A stretch of DNA of 64,000 bases from JAJKIP01 sp037200685 (GCA_037200685.1 JBBCIG010000015.1:1-64000); one strand, 5' to 3'; shown: positions 45,668-54,523, counted from the first letter of the stretch. Program-made: numbers and translations. Notes: generated by a model not told the origin, from the letters alone.

Positions 45668-47500
45668 TTGAAGCACCTTAAAGCCCTTAATAAATATTTC
45701 TGGAAATACCGTGTCCGGCTTGGTGCAGGTATCTTGTTTGTTTTTCTATCTAACTACTTTAACGTGCTGGCGCCGCAGGTGACTGGATTTGTTATTGAGT
45801 TTGTACAAAAATCATTACCCGGTTATCAGCCCAAAACCACAACACCTGATTACGATCCGCTGGTTGATAAATTTATTGTAGGCGTTAGTACCGGTGACCT
45901 GGGCTGGAAAAAAGTTGTGGCCTTATCCGGCATCGTCATTTTATTCCTCGCTTTGCTTCGTGGATTTTTTCTTTTCCTGATGCGCCAAACCATTATTGTA
46001 ATGAGCCGGCATATCGAATATGAACAGAAGAATGAAATATACGGGCATTACCAGCAATTGGATATGGCTTTTTATAAACGCCACAGCACCGGCGACCTGA
46101 TGAACCGCATCGCGGAAGATGTAAGCCGTGTGAGAATGTACAGCGGTCCTGCATTAATGTATTTTGTCAATCTTGTAGCGGTAATTGCACTGGCTGTGTT
46201 TTTTATGATAAAAAGGGATCCGCTATTGACGCTATATACGCTGGCGCCATTGCCGATACTCGCCGTTGCGATTTACTTTGTAAATAACATGATCCATAAA
46301 AGAAGCGAAAAGATACAGGAGTCGCTTTCTGACCTTACTACCAATGCACAGGAATCATATTCAGGTATCCGGGTCATCAAATCCTTTGTACAAGAAAAAG
46401 CGATGCTTGGTTTTTTTCAAAAGAACAGCGAAGAATACAGGAAGAATGCGATCGGGCTGGCAAAAGTGGAAGCTATTTATTTTCCTTCTATTACTTTATT
46501 AATAGGCATCAGTACGCTGCTTACGATCATGATCGGCGGTTTATATTATATACATGGGAGCCATAATATAGGTATTGATACTATTGTTGAGTTTGTCATG
46601 TATATCAACATGCTTACATTCCCGGTAAGCGCCATTGGTTTAACCGCAAGTATGATACAGCGGGCCGCCGCTTCGCAAAAACGGATCAATGAATTTTTAC
46701 AAACCGAACCAACCATCAGGGAACCAGGGAAACCATCTAAAGTAAAACTGGAAGGCAGTTTCAATTTTAAAAATGTTGATTTTGTTTATACAGACACAGG
46801 CATAAAAGCATTATCGAACTTCAACCTGGAAGTAAAAAAAGGGGAGAAGATCGCCATCGTCGGCAGAACCGGCAGCGGTAAAACAACGGTTGCGCAACTG
46901 CTGTTGCGAATGTATGATGTGACAAAAGGAAAAATAGAAGTGGATGGCATTGATATTAAGCAGGTAGGCCTGCATGCATTGCGGGAACAGGTAAGCTATG
47001 TGCCGCAGGATGTTTTTTTATTCAGCGAAACGGTTGAAAATAATATCCGCTTTGGTTTAAAAAATTCGGAACGGGCTGCGGTTGAAAAAGCCGCCTTGCA
47101 GGCAAGCGTTCATAAAGAGATTATGGGTTTCTCCGGCGGGTATGAAACGATGATAGGCGAGAGGGGCGTGACCCTCAGTGGCGGGCAAAAACAACGGATA
47201 TCCATCGCAAGGGCGTTGGTAAAAGACCCGGCCATCGTGATTTTTGATGATTGCCTCAGCGCCGTGGACGCCAAAACAGAAAAAGAAATTATTGGCAACC
47301 TGAACGAATACCTGCAGGATAAAACCGCTATAATCATTACCCATCGTATATTTTCCCTGCTGAATTTTGATAAGATCGTTGTGCTGGAAGACGGTGAAAT
47401 CGTAGAGCAGGGAACGCACCGCCAGCTGATGGGGCAGGATGGTTATTACGCCGCCTTATACAACCGCCAGCAGGCGCAGGAAAGTTCGGTGGAGCCCTGA
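45668..47500 (+). CDS. ABC transporter, fused permease and ATPase, exporter type
   Basis: A 610-residue half-transporter. Six membrane helices lie in about residues 15-330. The ATPase domain has Walker A GRTGSGKTT near 398-406, Q-loop VPQDVFLFSETV, signature LSGGQKQR near 502, Walker B IVIFDDC and switch histidine in ITHRIFSL. The usual catalytic Glu after Walker B is Asp here, as in some heterodimeric exporters, so it might pair with another half-transporter. The first codon is TTG at 45668: an in-frame stop lies 6 codons upstream and no ATG is available before the first helix. It is related to MsbA/LmrA-like lipid or drug exporters; the cargo is unknown. Confidence 0.9.
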   Translation: MKHLKALNKYFWKYRVRLGAGILFVFLSNYFNVLAPQVTGFVIEFVQKSLPGYQPKTTTPDYDPLVDKFIVGVSTGDLGWKKVVALSGIVILFLALLRGFFLFLMRQTIIVMSRHIEYEQKNEIYGHYQQLDMAFYKRHSTGDLMNRIAEDVSRVRMYSGPALMYFVNLVAVIALAVFFMIKRDPLLTLYTLAPLPILAVAIYFVNNMIHKRSEKIQESLSDLTTNAQESYSGIRVIKSFVQEKAMLGFFQKNSEEYRKNAIGLAKVEAIYFPSITLLIGISTLLTIMIGGLYYIHGSHNIGIDTIVEFVMYINMLTFPVSAIGLTASMIQRAAASQKRINEFLQTEPTIREPGKPSKVKLEGSFNFKNVDFVYTDTGIKALSNFNLEVKKGEKIAIVGRTGSGKTTVAQLLLRMYDVTKGKIEVDGIDIKQVGLHALREQVSYVPQDVFLFSETVENNIRFGLKNSERAAVEKAALQASVHKEIMGFSGGYETMIGERGVTLSGGQKQRISIARALVKDPAIVIFDDCLSAVDAKTEKEIIGNLNEYLQDKTAIIITHRIFSLLNFDKIVVLEDGEIVEQGTHRQLMGQDGYYAALYNRQQAQESSVEP

Positions 47501-47533
47501 ACCTAACGCCCATTTATCCCGTATTCTTTGAAT

Positions 47534-47563
47534 TTGGCCGTTTCAAAAACATCTATATATTTG
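47534..47563 (+). promoter_or_regulatory. Consensus Bacteroidota promoter for the PUR-family gene
   Basis: TTG at 47534-47536, a 19-base spacer, then TATATTTG at 47556-47563 exactly matches TTG-N19-TAnnTTTG. Transcription should start near 47570, leaving a leader of about 38 bases. It is the best promoter match seen in the window. Confidence 0.8.
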
Positions 47564-47607
47564 TAACTTCCGTTCAGAAATTTTTTTAAACTGCAAAATC
47601 AACTAAC

Positions 47608-48063
47608 GTGGCGTACGAGAATAATGACAAGAAAATGGAAAGCATTTACAGCAAAAGAATTCGTGCTGGAAAAAGAAGAACTTATTTTTTTGATGTAAGG
47701 GCTACCAGGGGAAATGATTATTACCTGACCATTACCGAAAGCCGCAAGCGCTTTGATGATAATGGTTACGACAGGCATAAGGTCTTTTTATACAAAGAAG
47801 ACTTTAATAAATTCATCAAGGCTTTAAACGAAGCGGTGGATTATGTAAAAACCGAGCTGATGCCTGATTTCAACTTCGATGCTTATAACCACGATGAAGT
47901 GGCGGAAAATGAAGGAGAGGGTATGAACACTTCAAACGGTGAAACTGTTTCAAGAGAAGAAGCTGCTGTTCCCGATGCGATAGCTGTTCCTTCCGAAGAA
48001 GTGGTAGAAGTTAGCAATTCAGGAACTCCTGCAGGGAATACTGAAGAAGTTGACAAATGGTAA
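47608..48063 (+). CDS. PUR-family DNA/RNA-binding protein (DUF3276)
   Basis: A 151-residue protein starting at a GTG (an ATG nine codons later would give 142). The PUR-alpha-like fold fills residues about 10-95: IYSKRIRAGKRRTYFFDVRA, DYYLTITESRKRFDDNGYDRH and VFLYKEDFNKFIKALNEAVDY. The tail (about 100-151) is acidic and disordered. Family knowledge: Bacteroidota and spirochete PUR proteins bind single-stranded DNA or RNA and act as global regulators. It has its own consensus promoter and an intrinsic terminator, so it is a stand-alone gene. The length is typical. Confidence 0.93.
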   Translation: MAYENNDKKMESIYSKRIRAGKRRTYFFDVRATRGNDYYLTITESRKRFDDNGYDRHKVFLYKEDFNKFIKALNEAVDYVKTELMPDFNFDAYNHDEVAENEGEGMNTSNGETVSREEAAVPDAIAVPSEEVVEVSNSGTPAGNTEEVDKW

Positions 48064-48096
48064 ACGATTGCGATTGTTTCCTGTAAACTAATTTGA

Positions 48097-48120
48097 TGCT
48101 CCGGAGCCGGGGCATTTTTT
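48097..48120 (+). terminator. Intrinsic terminator of the PUR-family gene
   Basis: TGCTCCGG (48097-48104) pairs with CCGGGGCA (48107-48114) with one T-G wobble, followed by six T. It starts 33 bases after the stop codon and 3 bases before the convergent gene end. Confidence 0.82.
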
Positions 48121-48122
48121 AT

Positions 48123-48500
48123 TTAAAGCCCTTCCTTGTCCAGTTCTATTGGTGTGGCAGGGTTAGGGATTGCTGCAGGCCCGCTATTTTTATTTGACTT
48201 AATAACCATTTTATTATTATACTGGCTAATGTCCGGAACGATACACGGCATATGATCCTGCGCAAGGGCATATATCCTGTTACCATTGGGAAGTGTATAA
48301 TAGTTTTGCCTGAGTTGCTCTGGAATAGTAATTGGGGGGAGTTCTATTAACGCAGTAGTATTTGTTTCCGGTTTCCAGTTTTGTTTCATCAACTCGGAGT
48401 AAGTACTTTTCTTTTTCTGCAGCAGGTTGGGGTATTTATTTTCCTGTGCGGATGCAAAACTGAATGTTGCAATAGCTATGGTAAAAAGTATAAATTTCAT
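48123..48500 (-). CDS. Small secreted protein of unknown function
   Basis: A 125-residue protein with a clear signal peptide (MKFILFTIAIATFSFASAQ, cleavage after Ala18). The mature part is polar and proline-rich, with LIELPPITIPEQLRQNYYTLP, GNRIYALAQDHMPCIVPDI and one cysteine. No known family is recognised. It starts 31 bases after the pgi stop on the same strand and may be co-transcribed with it. Its good signal peptide and low-complexity-free sequence make it a credible gene. Confidence 0.65.
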   Translation of the reverse strand: MKFILFTIAIATFSFASAQENKYPNLLQKKKSTYSELMKQNWKPETNTTALIELPPITIPEQLRQNYYTLPNGNRIYALAQDHMPCIVPDISQYNNKMVIKSNKNSGPAAIPNPATPIELDKEGL

Positions 48501-48531
48501 AAGCGGTCGTTTAAGTGCTATAAAGCTAAAA

Positions 48532-50184
48532 CTATTTTCTCATTTTCTTATACGCATTGATCAGGCTGTTCGTAGAGGAATCATGCCCGGTAACCGCATC
48601 TTCATTCTGCAATTCCGGCAATATTTTATTCGCTAACTGTTTGCCCAGTTCCACGCCCCATTGATCAAAACTGAAAATATTCCAGATAACACCCTGCACG
48701 AATATTTTATGTTCATACAAAGCAGTGAGCTGGCCAAGTACGAAAGGCGTTATTTTTTTTATTAAAAATGAATTGGTCGGCCTGTTCCCTTCAAACATTT
48801 TATACGGAAGAAGTTTTGCTATTTGTTCAAGCGGCAATCCTTGCTTCTCTAATTCTTTTTGCGCTTCTTCATGTGATTTGCCATTCATCAATGCTTCTGT
48901 TTGAGCGAAGAAGTTAGAAAGCAATTTTTGATGATGATCGCCAATGCGGTTATGCGTTTGCGCCGGTGCGATAAAATCACAAGGTATTATCGGTGTTCCC
49001 TGGTGAATGAGCTGGTAAAAGGCATGCTGTCCATTGGTACCGGGCTCTCCCCAGATAACAGGGCCGGTGGAATATTCCACTTTTTCTCCATTCCTGTCAA
49101 TCGTCTTTCCATTACTTTCCATATTTCCCTGCTGGAAATAAGCGGCGAAGCGGTGCATATATTGATCGTAGGGGAGAATAGCTTCTGTTTGTGAACCAAA
49201 GAAATTGGTGTACCACAAACCAACCAGCCCCATCAGCACGGGAATGTTTTTATCAAACGCGGTATTTTGAAAATGTTCGTCCGTACTATGAGCGCCTTTT
49301 AGTAATTGTTCAAAATTCCGGTAACCGATCGTCAGTGCGATAGACAGACCGATAGCGCTCCACAGTGAATAACGGCCACCGACCCAATCCCAGAATTCGA
49401 ACATATTATTCTTATCAATACCAAATTTTACCACATCCGTTTCGTTCGTTGATAATGCCACGAAATGTTTGGCGATATGTTTTTCATCTTTCGCTTTTTT
49501 CAAAAACCAGCTTCTCGCCGTATGCGCATTCGTCATCGTTTCCTGCGTGGTAAATGTTTTTGAAGCGATCAAAAACAATGTACGTTCAGGCTTTACTTTT
49601 TTTAATGTCTCGGCGATATGCGTTCCATCCACGTTGGAAACAAAAAACGTTTCGATTCCTTCTACCCAATAAGGCTTCAGCGCTTCAGTTACCATCAATG
49701 GCCCGAGGTCGCTGCCGCCGATGCCGATATTGACGATATAACGGATTCGTTTACCTGTATAACCCCTGTGTTCGCCACTATGCACCGCTTCACAAAAATT
49801 TTTCATTTTGCGAAGCGCTTTTTTCACTTCCGGCATCACATTATTTCCTTCAGCATAAACAGGGCGTTTTGAAAAATTGCGCAACGCAATATGCAGCACA
49901 GAACGTTTTTCCGTTTCATTAATCGTATCACCGTTATACATGGCTTCGATAGCGGTTTTCACCTTACACTCTTCCGCCAGTTGCAGCAGCAACTGCACGG
50001 TTTGTTCCGTGATAATATTTTTTGAGTAATCAAATAAAATAGTATCCAGTTGCAGGTTGAACCGATCGAACCGTCCGCCATCAGACGCAAATAATTCTTT
50101 CACCTTTACCGTACTCATCGCCGCGAAATGCTCTTTCAGCAATTGCCATGCTGGCGTGGAAGTGGGGTTGACTTTAGGAAGCAT
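48532..50184 (-). CDS. pgi: Glucose-6-phosphate isomerase
   Basis: I chose the ATG at 50184 (550 residues, MLPKVNPTST); the frame continues 15 codons upstream, but that extension is not family-like. It converts glucose 6-phosphate to fructose 6-phosphate in the cytoplasm. Motifs seen: YIVNIGIGGSDLGPLM, FLIASKTFTTQETMTNA, WDWVGGRYSLWSAIGL, EPGTNGQHAFYQL (catalytic Glu and His) and QGVIWNIFSFDQWGVELGK at the C-terminal signature. The length matches the long bacterial/eukaryotic-type PGI. It is housekeeping and the only central-carbon gene outside the galactose locus here. Confidence 0.97.
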   Translation of the reverse strand: MLPKVNPTSTPAWQLLKEHFAAMSTVKVKELFASDGGRFDRFNLQLDTILFDYSKNIITEQTVQLLLQLAEECKVKTAIEAMYNGDTINETEKRSVLHIALRNFSKRPVYAEGNNVMPEVKKALRKMKNFCEAVHSGEHRGYTGKRIRYIVNIGIGGSDLGPLMVTEALKPYWVEGIETFFVSNVDGTHIAETLKKVKPERTLFLIASKTFTTQETMTNAHTARSWFLKKAKDEKHIAKHFVALSTNETDVVKFGIDKNNMFEFWDWVGGRYSLWSAIGLSIALTIGYRNFEQLLKGAHSTDEHFQNTAFDKNIPVLMGLVGLWYTNFFGSQTEAILPYDQYMHRFAAYFQQGNMESNGKTIDRNGEKVEYSTGPVIWGEPGTNGQHAFYQLIHQGTPIIPCDFIAPAQTHNRIGDHHQKLLSNFFAQTEALMNGKSHEEAQKELEKQGLPLEQIAKLLPYKMFEGNRPTNSFLIKKITPFVLGQLTALYEHKIFVQGVIWNIFSFDQWGVELGKQLANKILPELQNEDAVTGHDSSTNSLINAYKKMRK

Positions 50185-50467
50185 ATTTAAACCTGATTTT
50201 AGGTAAAAATAAATGAATAAGTCCAACAAACCTGTTCCGGCGAAATTGTAAGCACCTCAGTTCATTTGTCATAGTTTATCCCGCTTGCGGGACTGAAAAG
50301 CGAAACATCTTATCAGGTCGCTCAGCTTTTACGAAGCTTTCATTTTTACTTGTCAAAGTCTGGAATATATTTCATCACATCTTCAAATAAAATTTTATAC
50401 TCTTATCATTTGTCAAACAATAGTTAGTGAATCGTATATTTCATTAACAAGTCGAGTAGTTTTTCTC

Positions 50468-50498
50468 TTGTCATGCGTTGGCGCATGCCTTATGTTTG
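50468..50498 (+). promoter_or_regulatory. Predicted promoter with no gene downstream
   Basis: TTG at 50468-50470, a 20-base spacer and TATGTTTG at 50491-50498 match the Bacteroidota consensus to within one base of spacing. The predicted start is near 50505. The next plus-strand gene lies almost 600 bases away beyond a terminator. Confidence 0.6.
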
Positions 50499-50504
50499 CA
50501 TCAG

Positions 50505-50675
50505 AAGTTGGTTGATATATCAATCAAATAATCCAATATCAACTGAAAAGACCTGAAATCAAATCCTTTTAAAACCAAGTCCCGGTAATTCGGGAGAAAT
50601 CCAATATCAGTCAACTTCTTTTTACCATTAACAATTTTTAATAGGCCCTGCTTTTATAAGCGGGGCTACTTTTTT
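50505..50675 (+). ncRNA. Candidate small RNA, about 170 bases
   Basis: It is bounded by a predicted promoter and a terminator-like hairpin. The 5' part 50504-50518 can pair along all 15 bases (two G-T wobbles) with 50604-50618, enclosing about 85 bases that include the hairpin TCCCG-GTAATT-CGGGA near 50580-50595. The 5' segment GTTGATAT (50511-50518) can alternatively pair with ATATCAAC (50536-50543). A rod with an internal loop is reminiscent of 6S RNA, but that identity is speculation. No open frame with good composition is present. Confidence 0.4.
50642..50675 (+). terminator. Intrinsic terminator without an upstream protein gene
   Basis: TAGGCCCTGCTT (50642-50653) pairs with AAGCGGGGCTA (50658-50668) with one bulged G and one T-G wobble; six T follow at 50670-50675. 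The only upstream gene, pgi, is on the other strand. Confidence 0.7.
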
Positions 50676-50711
50676 ATACCCCTTTCAAAGTAATTATCCG
50701 CAGGATGCCGT

Positions 50712-50945
50712 GCATTAGCCCGGCTGCATTGCTACTATCATCGCCTGTTGCGACGCTCCGTTCATCTTTCTGTTCTCTATTGAGCAAATATCGAAGTATC
50801 AGCAATGCGTCGCTCCCGATAGCTATCGGGATTACCCTGCTTGCCCCGACGAATGTCGTGGGAGCGAAGCCGAAGGGTCGCACTCTTCAACGTTCGGTTC
50901 GTTATTCAGCATTTTTGTCGAAGATCCCGACGTTTGTCGGGAAAG
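50712..50945 (-). repeat. Dispersed repeat cluster, copy 4, with palindromes
   Basis: Its first part (about 50715-50795) shares CCCGGCTGCATTGCTACTAT, CATCGCCTGTTGCG and TTTCTGTTCTCTATTGAGCA with copies 1 and 3. The second part (about 50875-50915) repeats GTCGCACTCTTCAACGTTCGG and TATTCAGCATTTTTGTCGAA. Between them lies the palindrome TCCCGATAGCTATCGGGA (50814-50831). Just after is the hairpin TCCCGAC-GTTT-GTCGGGA near 50925-50943. Edges are approximate. Confidence 0.65.
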
Positions 50946-51094
50946 AGTTCTATCTATAGTACTCTTTGAAAAGCGTGGCTTGTGCATGGATGGCTTCCCC
51001 CTTGGGGGAAGTCGGAAGGGGGCTACTACTCGCTACTCGCCTTTAACAAACCCATAGCAACTTGTTTATTATTATCATTTACCTTCATGGCATC

Positions 51095-51649
51095 ATGAGA
51101 CTGCTTTTGATTATATTCTTCTGCGGTATCCATTTACTCTCATCGTCGCAGGATTTTATCACTGTAAAAAAGAAGAACGGCGTTACCATAAAAACGTTCA
51201 TGACAGGCACACGCATTGTTTTTGAAACCTTTTCCGCTGAATATGTAAACGGCCCGATAGAAATCATGAGAAATGATAGCTTATTCGTCATGATTTATGT
51301 TGCAAGAACATACGGTACAATTTGGGGCACTACCATTACTGATACTATCCGCACCTATTTAGCGGGCTTTCATTACAAAGACATTAAAAAAATACAACTT
51401 TTTAGCGGTCGCCGGCCGAGGGAGCCGATCATCCCGAAAGCATTAATTGTTGGCGGAGCTGGCTATTTTGTTTTAAATCTTGCTAACGGTGCTTATTTCA
51501 ACAGCTCAATTACTAATAAGAAAAATCTAAAGAGATTAGGCATTTCAGTTGGTGCGGTAGGGGCAGGGTTGCTGATCAATAAATTATTAAAACCAAAGAG
51601 TTTTTCCGGCAGGAAAGAAAAGATTGAATATGTAAGTATGAAAAGATAG
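51095..51649 (+). CDS. Small secreted or membrane protein of unknown function
   Basis: I chose the ATG at 51095 (184 residues) because it begins a good signal peptide (MRLLLIIFFCGIHLLSSSQ); the frame extends 11 codons upstream to a TTG. The mature part starts with a beta-rich segment (FITVKKKNGVTIKTFMTGTR). A hydrophobic segment, ALIVGGAGYFVLNLANGAYF, and a second, GISVGAVGAGLLINKLL, follow, with a basic C-terminus (KPKSFSGRKEKIEYVSMKR). No known family is recognised. It is alone on its strand, converging with an SDR gene 8 bases later. Confidence 0.6.
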   Translation: MRLLLIIFFCGIHLLSSSQDFITVKKKNGVTIKTFMTGTRIVFETFSAEYVNGPIEIMRNDSLFVMIYVARTYGTIWGTTITDTIRTYLAGFHYKDIKKIQLFSGRRPREPIIPKALIVGGAGYFVLNLANGAYFNSSITNKKNLKRLGISVGAVGAGLLINKLLKPKSFSGRKEKIEYVSMKR

Positions 51650-51657
51650 TTACTTAA

Positions 51658-52422
51658 TCAACCGTTAATACCGCCGCTTACTTCTATCCGCTGCCCGTTA
51701 ATCCACTCGGCATCCTGCGTACAAAGAAAAGCGACAACACCACCAATATCATTTGCATCACCCACACGGTTAAGAGGCGATAAAGAACTGAGCCTGTTTT
51801 TCATTTCAGGATTATTTCGGATCGCTCCATTATTAAAATCCGTTTCGATAGGACCGGGGGCCACTACATTTGCGCCAATTCCTTTTGCACCCAATTCTTT
51901 CGCAAGGTATTTTGTAAAAACTTCGATAGCGCCTTTCATAGATGCATAAACAGAATAACCAGGATTACTAAAGCGGGTCGTGCCCGTAGAGATATTGATG
52001 ATACGACCGCCTTTATTAATATATGGTACGAATTTCTGTGTCAAAAAATAAATGCCTTTGAAATGAACATTCAAAAATTCAGTGAATAGTTCTTCCGTTA
52101 CTTGCTCGAACGGGACGGTAGCACCCATACCTGCGTTATTTACAAGAAAGTCAAATGAATCAGCATTCCAAATTGATTGCAGCGTTGATTTTACTTCTGC
52201 TACGAATGCATCCAATGAATTAAAATTGCTCATGTCCAGGGGAAGCGTTGCTGCTTTTTGCCCCATGCTTTCAATTTCCTTTACCACGTTCCGGGCTTCC
52301 GTTTCATTACTCCTGTAAGTAACGATAACATCAATTCCTTTCTTGGCTATATTGATGGCCATGCCTTTTCCTAATCCGCGACTGCCGCCCGTAATTAATG
52401 CGATCTTAGTTGTTATGCTCAT
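51658..52422 (-). CDS. SDR-family oxidoreductase
   Basis: A 254-residue classical short-chain dehydrogenase. The dinucleotide motif TGGSRGLGKG is at residues 11-20. NNAGMG lies near 95, the catalytic Ser is in NISTGTTR, and YSVYASMKGA gives the YxxxK pair near 157-161. The end (RVGDANDIGGVVAFLCTQDAEWINGQRIEVSGG) is typical. It resembles 3-oxoacyl-ACP-reductase or glucose-dehydrogenase-like SDRs. NADP preference is suggested by the Arg after the glycine loop. It is a single minus-strand gene and the substrate is not predictable. Confidence 0.9.
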   Translation of the reverse strand: MSITTKIALITGGSRGLGKGMAINIAKKGIDVIVTYRSNETEARNVVKEIESMGQKAATLPLDMSNFNSLDAFVAEVKSTLQSIWNADSFDFLVNNAGMGATVPFEQVTEELFTEFLNVHFKGIYFLTQKFVPYINKGGRIINISTGTTRFSNPGYSVYASMKGAIEVFTKYLAKELGAKGIGANVVAPGPIETDFNNGAIRNNPEMKNRLSSLSPLNRVGDANDIGGVVAFLCTQDAEWINGQRIEVSGGING

Positions 52423-52547
52423 ACAAAATTCTTTACGTAAATAATCAAGATTATGAAAGTATAACCAACTCGCATGAACATTGTTGCAAAATTTAATCTT
52501 ATTTTCGCCGTGAGCACAAAATTTAATATCACCAAAATCACCACCCC

Positions 52548-54464
52548 ATGCAACGAGTTCTTCGACTTCTTGTCATTTCTTTTTTTTGTTTTCTATTTCA
52601 TTCAGCAAAAGCCCAGAATACTGCCGTCAGCTTTGATGGCATCAATGATTATATTGATTGCAGCAACAGCGCTTCTTTAAATCCGCTTACGATCCGGACA
52701 ATGGAATGCTGGGCCAAGTTCAACAATTTTACGGGCGACCAGGAAATATTAAGCCGGTCTACTGGTGGATTAGGAATAGAATTATTAATGTACAGTAACA
52801 ACCTTGCTTTTTATTGCATGTACGATGTCAGTAATTACAGCTATATGTTATACCCGACAGCCAGCCTTTCAGCAGGAGTATGGTATCATCTTGCTGTGAC
52901 ATGGGATGGCACGAGGGAAAATATGCGTTTGTATGTAAATGGCGTCTCCGTTGGTACAAGAACAGATGCAGGTAATATCAACATAACCGGGCTCGCCAAC
53001 CCGGCAATCAGTTTTAAAATAGGAACATGGTCTGGAGGAGGAAGATATTTTAACGGGTATATTGATGAGACAAGGGTATGGAGCGTAAACCGGACTGCCG
53101 GTCAGATAAAAGATGGTATGTATGGCACAGTGGCGGTAAATACTGCCGGATTGATAGCATATTATAAAATGAATGAAGGAAGCGGTACTACTGCTGCAAA
53201 CGTCACAGCTACTTCAGGAATAAATGGTACGCTGACCAATGGGCCTACATGGTTAAACCCATCACCCGTGCAGCAAGGCAGTAATGCGTTAAATTTTGAT
53301 GGTGTTGACGACAAGGTTATCGTACCGACCAATGCGGCTTATGAATTTGGATCAGGAACTGTTGAATGCTGGGTACGGCCGGGCAATCTTGTTGGAAATG
53401 CAACTATTGTCGGCAATCGGGGGGGCGCCGGCTCCCGCTGGAGTTTTCATATGTCAACAGCGACGAACACGATTGGATTATTTAATAATACTATTTATAC
53501 TTCGCTTCCTTTTACTTTCACCCAGGGACAGTTGTACCATCTTGCATTTGTTTATAATGGTTCCAATGTCGTTGTATATGTAGATGGAAATAATATCGGC
53601 ACGATCAATCAAACATTCAGCGCCCTTGCAGGTCAACCACTTATTATAGGCATAGCGAACAATGGTGCAAGTGATGCCGAACCTTTTTTGGGTGACATTG
53701 ATGAAGTCCGTATCTGGAACATGATACGTACACAATCGGAAATACAAGCCAATAAAAATCTGACATTGACAGGTGCTGAAGCGGGATTAGTGGGACTGTT
53801 TAGTTTTGACCAGGGAATTAATGGCGGAAACAATGCAGGTTTAGTAATAGCAGTTGATAAATCTTCTACTAATAATCACGGCCGGCTTACAAATTTTGCG
53901 ATGATCACCAGTACATCCAATTGGGTCGCTCATTCATTAATAACATTGCCTGTCGTCTTATCACAGTTTACCGCAACAAAAAAACAAGATGTTGTACAAT
54001 TGCAATGGAAAACCGACCAGGAACAAAATAGCCGTGAATTTATTATTGAAAGAAGCGCTGATGGAAATAATTACAGTGCTATCGGTGCTGTTGCGGCCGT
54101 GGGTAACAGCAATTCAGCTCAATACTATTCCTTTACAGATAATGTTCCGCAAAAAGGCAATAATTATTACAGGTTGAAATTCGTTGACAATGATGATAAG
54201 TTTAATTATAGCCTTATAAGAACTATCAATTTTTCGCTGTTATCAAAACTAATATGGAGGCCCGTGGCAAATGGAATCATCGAAGTGCAATGGCAGCAGG
54301 GCAATACGGAAAACTATACTGTTACAGATATGCGTGGCCAGAAAGTAAAACAAGGAAAACTTTCGAATGGCAAAGTATTTTTATCACAATTGGCGGCGGG
54401 AACATATAATATCTCTGTAGAAACAGGAGCGGGCAAAGAAAGTATACTTTTTATAGTACGATAA
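52548..54464 (+). CDS. Secreted protein with two LamG-like domains and a T9SS-type C-terminus
   Basis: A 638-residue protein with a signal peptide ending near HSAKAQ (residue 23). Two concanavalin-like LamG domains cover about 25-230 and 240-440. Each has the signatures 'VSFDGINDYIDC' or 'LNFDGVDDKVIV', 'W(Y/L)HLA(V/F)', 'LYVNGVSVG' or 'VYVDGNNIG' and 'GYIDETRVWSV' or 'GDIDEVRIWNM'. An FN3-like segment (about 460-560) precedes a C-terminal sorting-type tail. Family knowledge: LamG domains bind sugars or proteins at the cell surface. No catalytic domain is seen, so adhesion or glycan capture is more likely than hydrolysis. It is a stand-alone gene. Confidence 0.82.
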   Translation: MQRVLRLLVISFFCFLFHSAKAQNTAVSFDGINDYIDCSNSASLNPLTIRTMECWAKFNNFTGDQEILSRSTGGLGIELLMYSNNLAFYCMYDVSNYSYMLYPTASLSAGVWYHLAVTWDGTRENMRLYVNGVSVGTRTDAGNINITGLANPAISFKIGTWSGGGRYFNGYIDETRVWSVNRTAGQIKDGMYGTVAVNTAGLIAYYKMNEGSGTTAANVTATSGINGTLTNGPTWLNPSPVQQGSNALNFDGVDDKVIVPTNAAYEFGSGTVECWVRPGNLVGNATIVGNRGGAGSRWSFHMSTATNTIGLFNNTIYTSLPFTFTQGQLYHLAFVYNGSNVVVYVDGNNIGTINQTFSALAGQPLIIGIANNGASDAEPFLGDIDEVRIWNMIRTQSEIQANKNLTLTGAEAGLVGLFSFDQGINGGNNAGLVIAVDKSSTNNHGRLTNFAMITSTSNWVAHSLITLPVVLSQFTATKKQDVVQLQWKTDQEQNSREFIIERSADGNNYSAIGAVAAVGNSNSAQYYSFTDNVPQKGNNYYRLKFVDNDDKFNYSLIRTINFSLLSKLIWRPVANGIIEVQWQQGNTENYTVTDMRGQKVKQGKLSNGKVFLSQLAAGTYNISVETGAGKESILFIVR

Positions 54465-54486
54465 TACACTACGATTAAAAATATAA

Positions 54487-54523
54487 ATAGCGGCAGTATC
54501 ATTTGATACTGCTGCTATTCTTT
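54487..54523. terminator. Bidirectional intrinsic terminator between convergent genes
   Basis: ATAGCGGCAGTATC (54487-54500) pairs with GATACTGCTGCTAT (54505-54518) over 14 bp with one G-T wobble and an ATTT loop. TCTTTTTATA follows on the plus strand and TTTATATTTTT on the minus strand, so it can serve both the LamG gene and the DUF1398 gene. Confidence 0.88.

Larger units (their letters stand above)
50185..51094. other. Gene-free stretch, about 910 bases, with candidate ncRNA and repeats
   Basis: No credible protein gene was found. It contains a small hairpin TCCCGC-TT-GCGGGA (near 50279-50293), a plus-strand promoter-to-terminator unit (50468-50675), then a cluster of the dispersed repeat and palindromes (about 50712-50945). 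A short low-complexity tail with CCCCCTTGGGGG-like words (near 50999-51010) precedes the next gene. The pgi promoter should lie near the left edge; a weak CAAACCTG (minus-strand CAGGTTTG) occurs near 50230. Confidence 0.5.

Noticed and set aside
47200..47280. Walker B Asp instead of Glu as a sign that the ABC transporter is dead
   Set aside because: The same replacement is common in working heterodimeric exporters, and all other motifs are intact.
50581..50596. CCCGGTAATTCGGGA as a tRNA T-arm
   Set aside because: The TTCGAAT loop consensus, acceptor stem and anticodon arm are absent.
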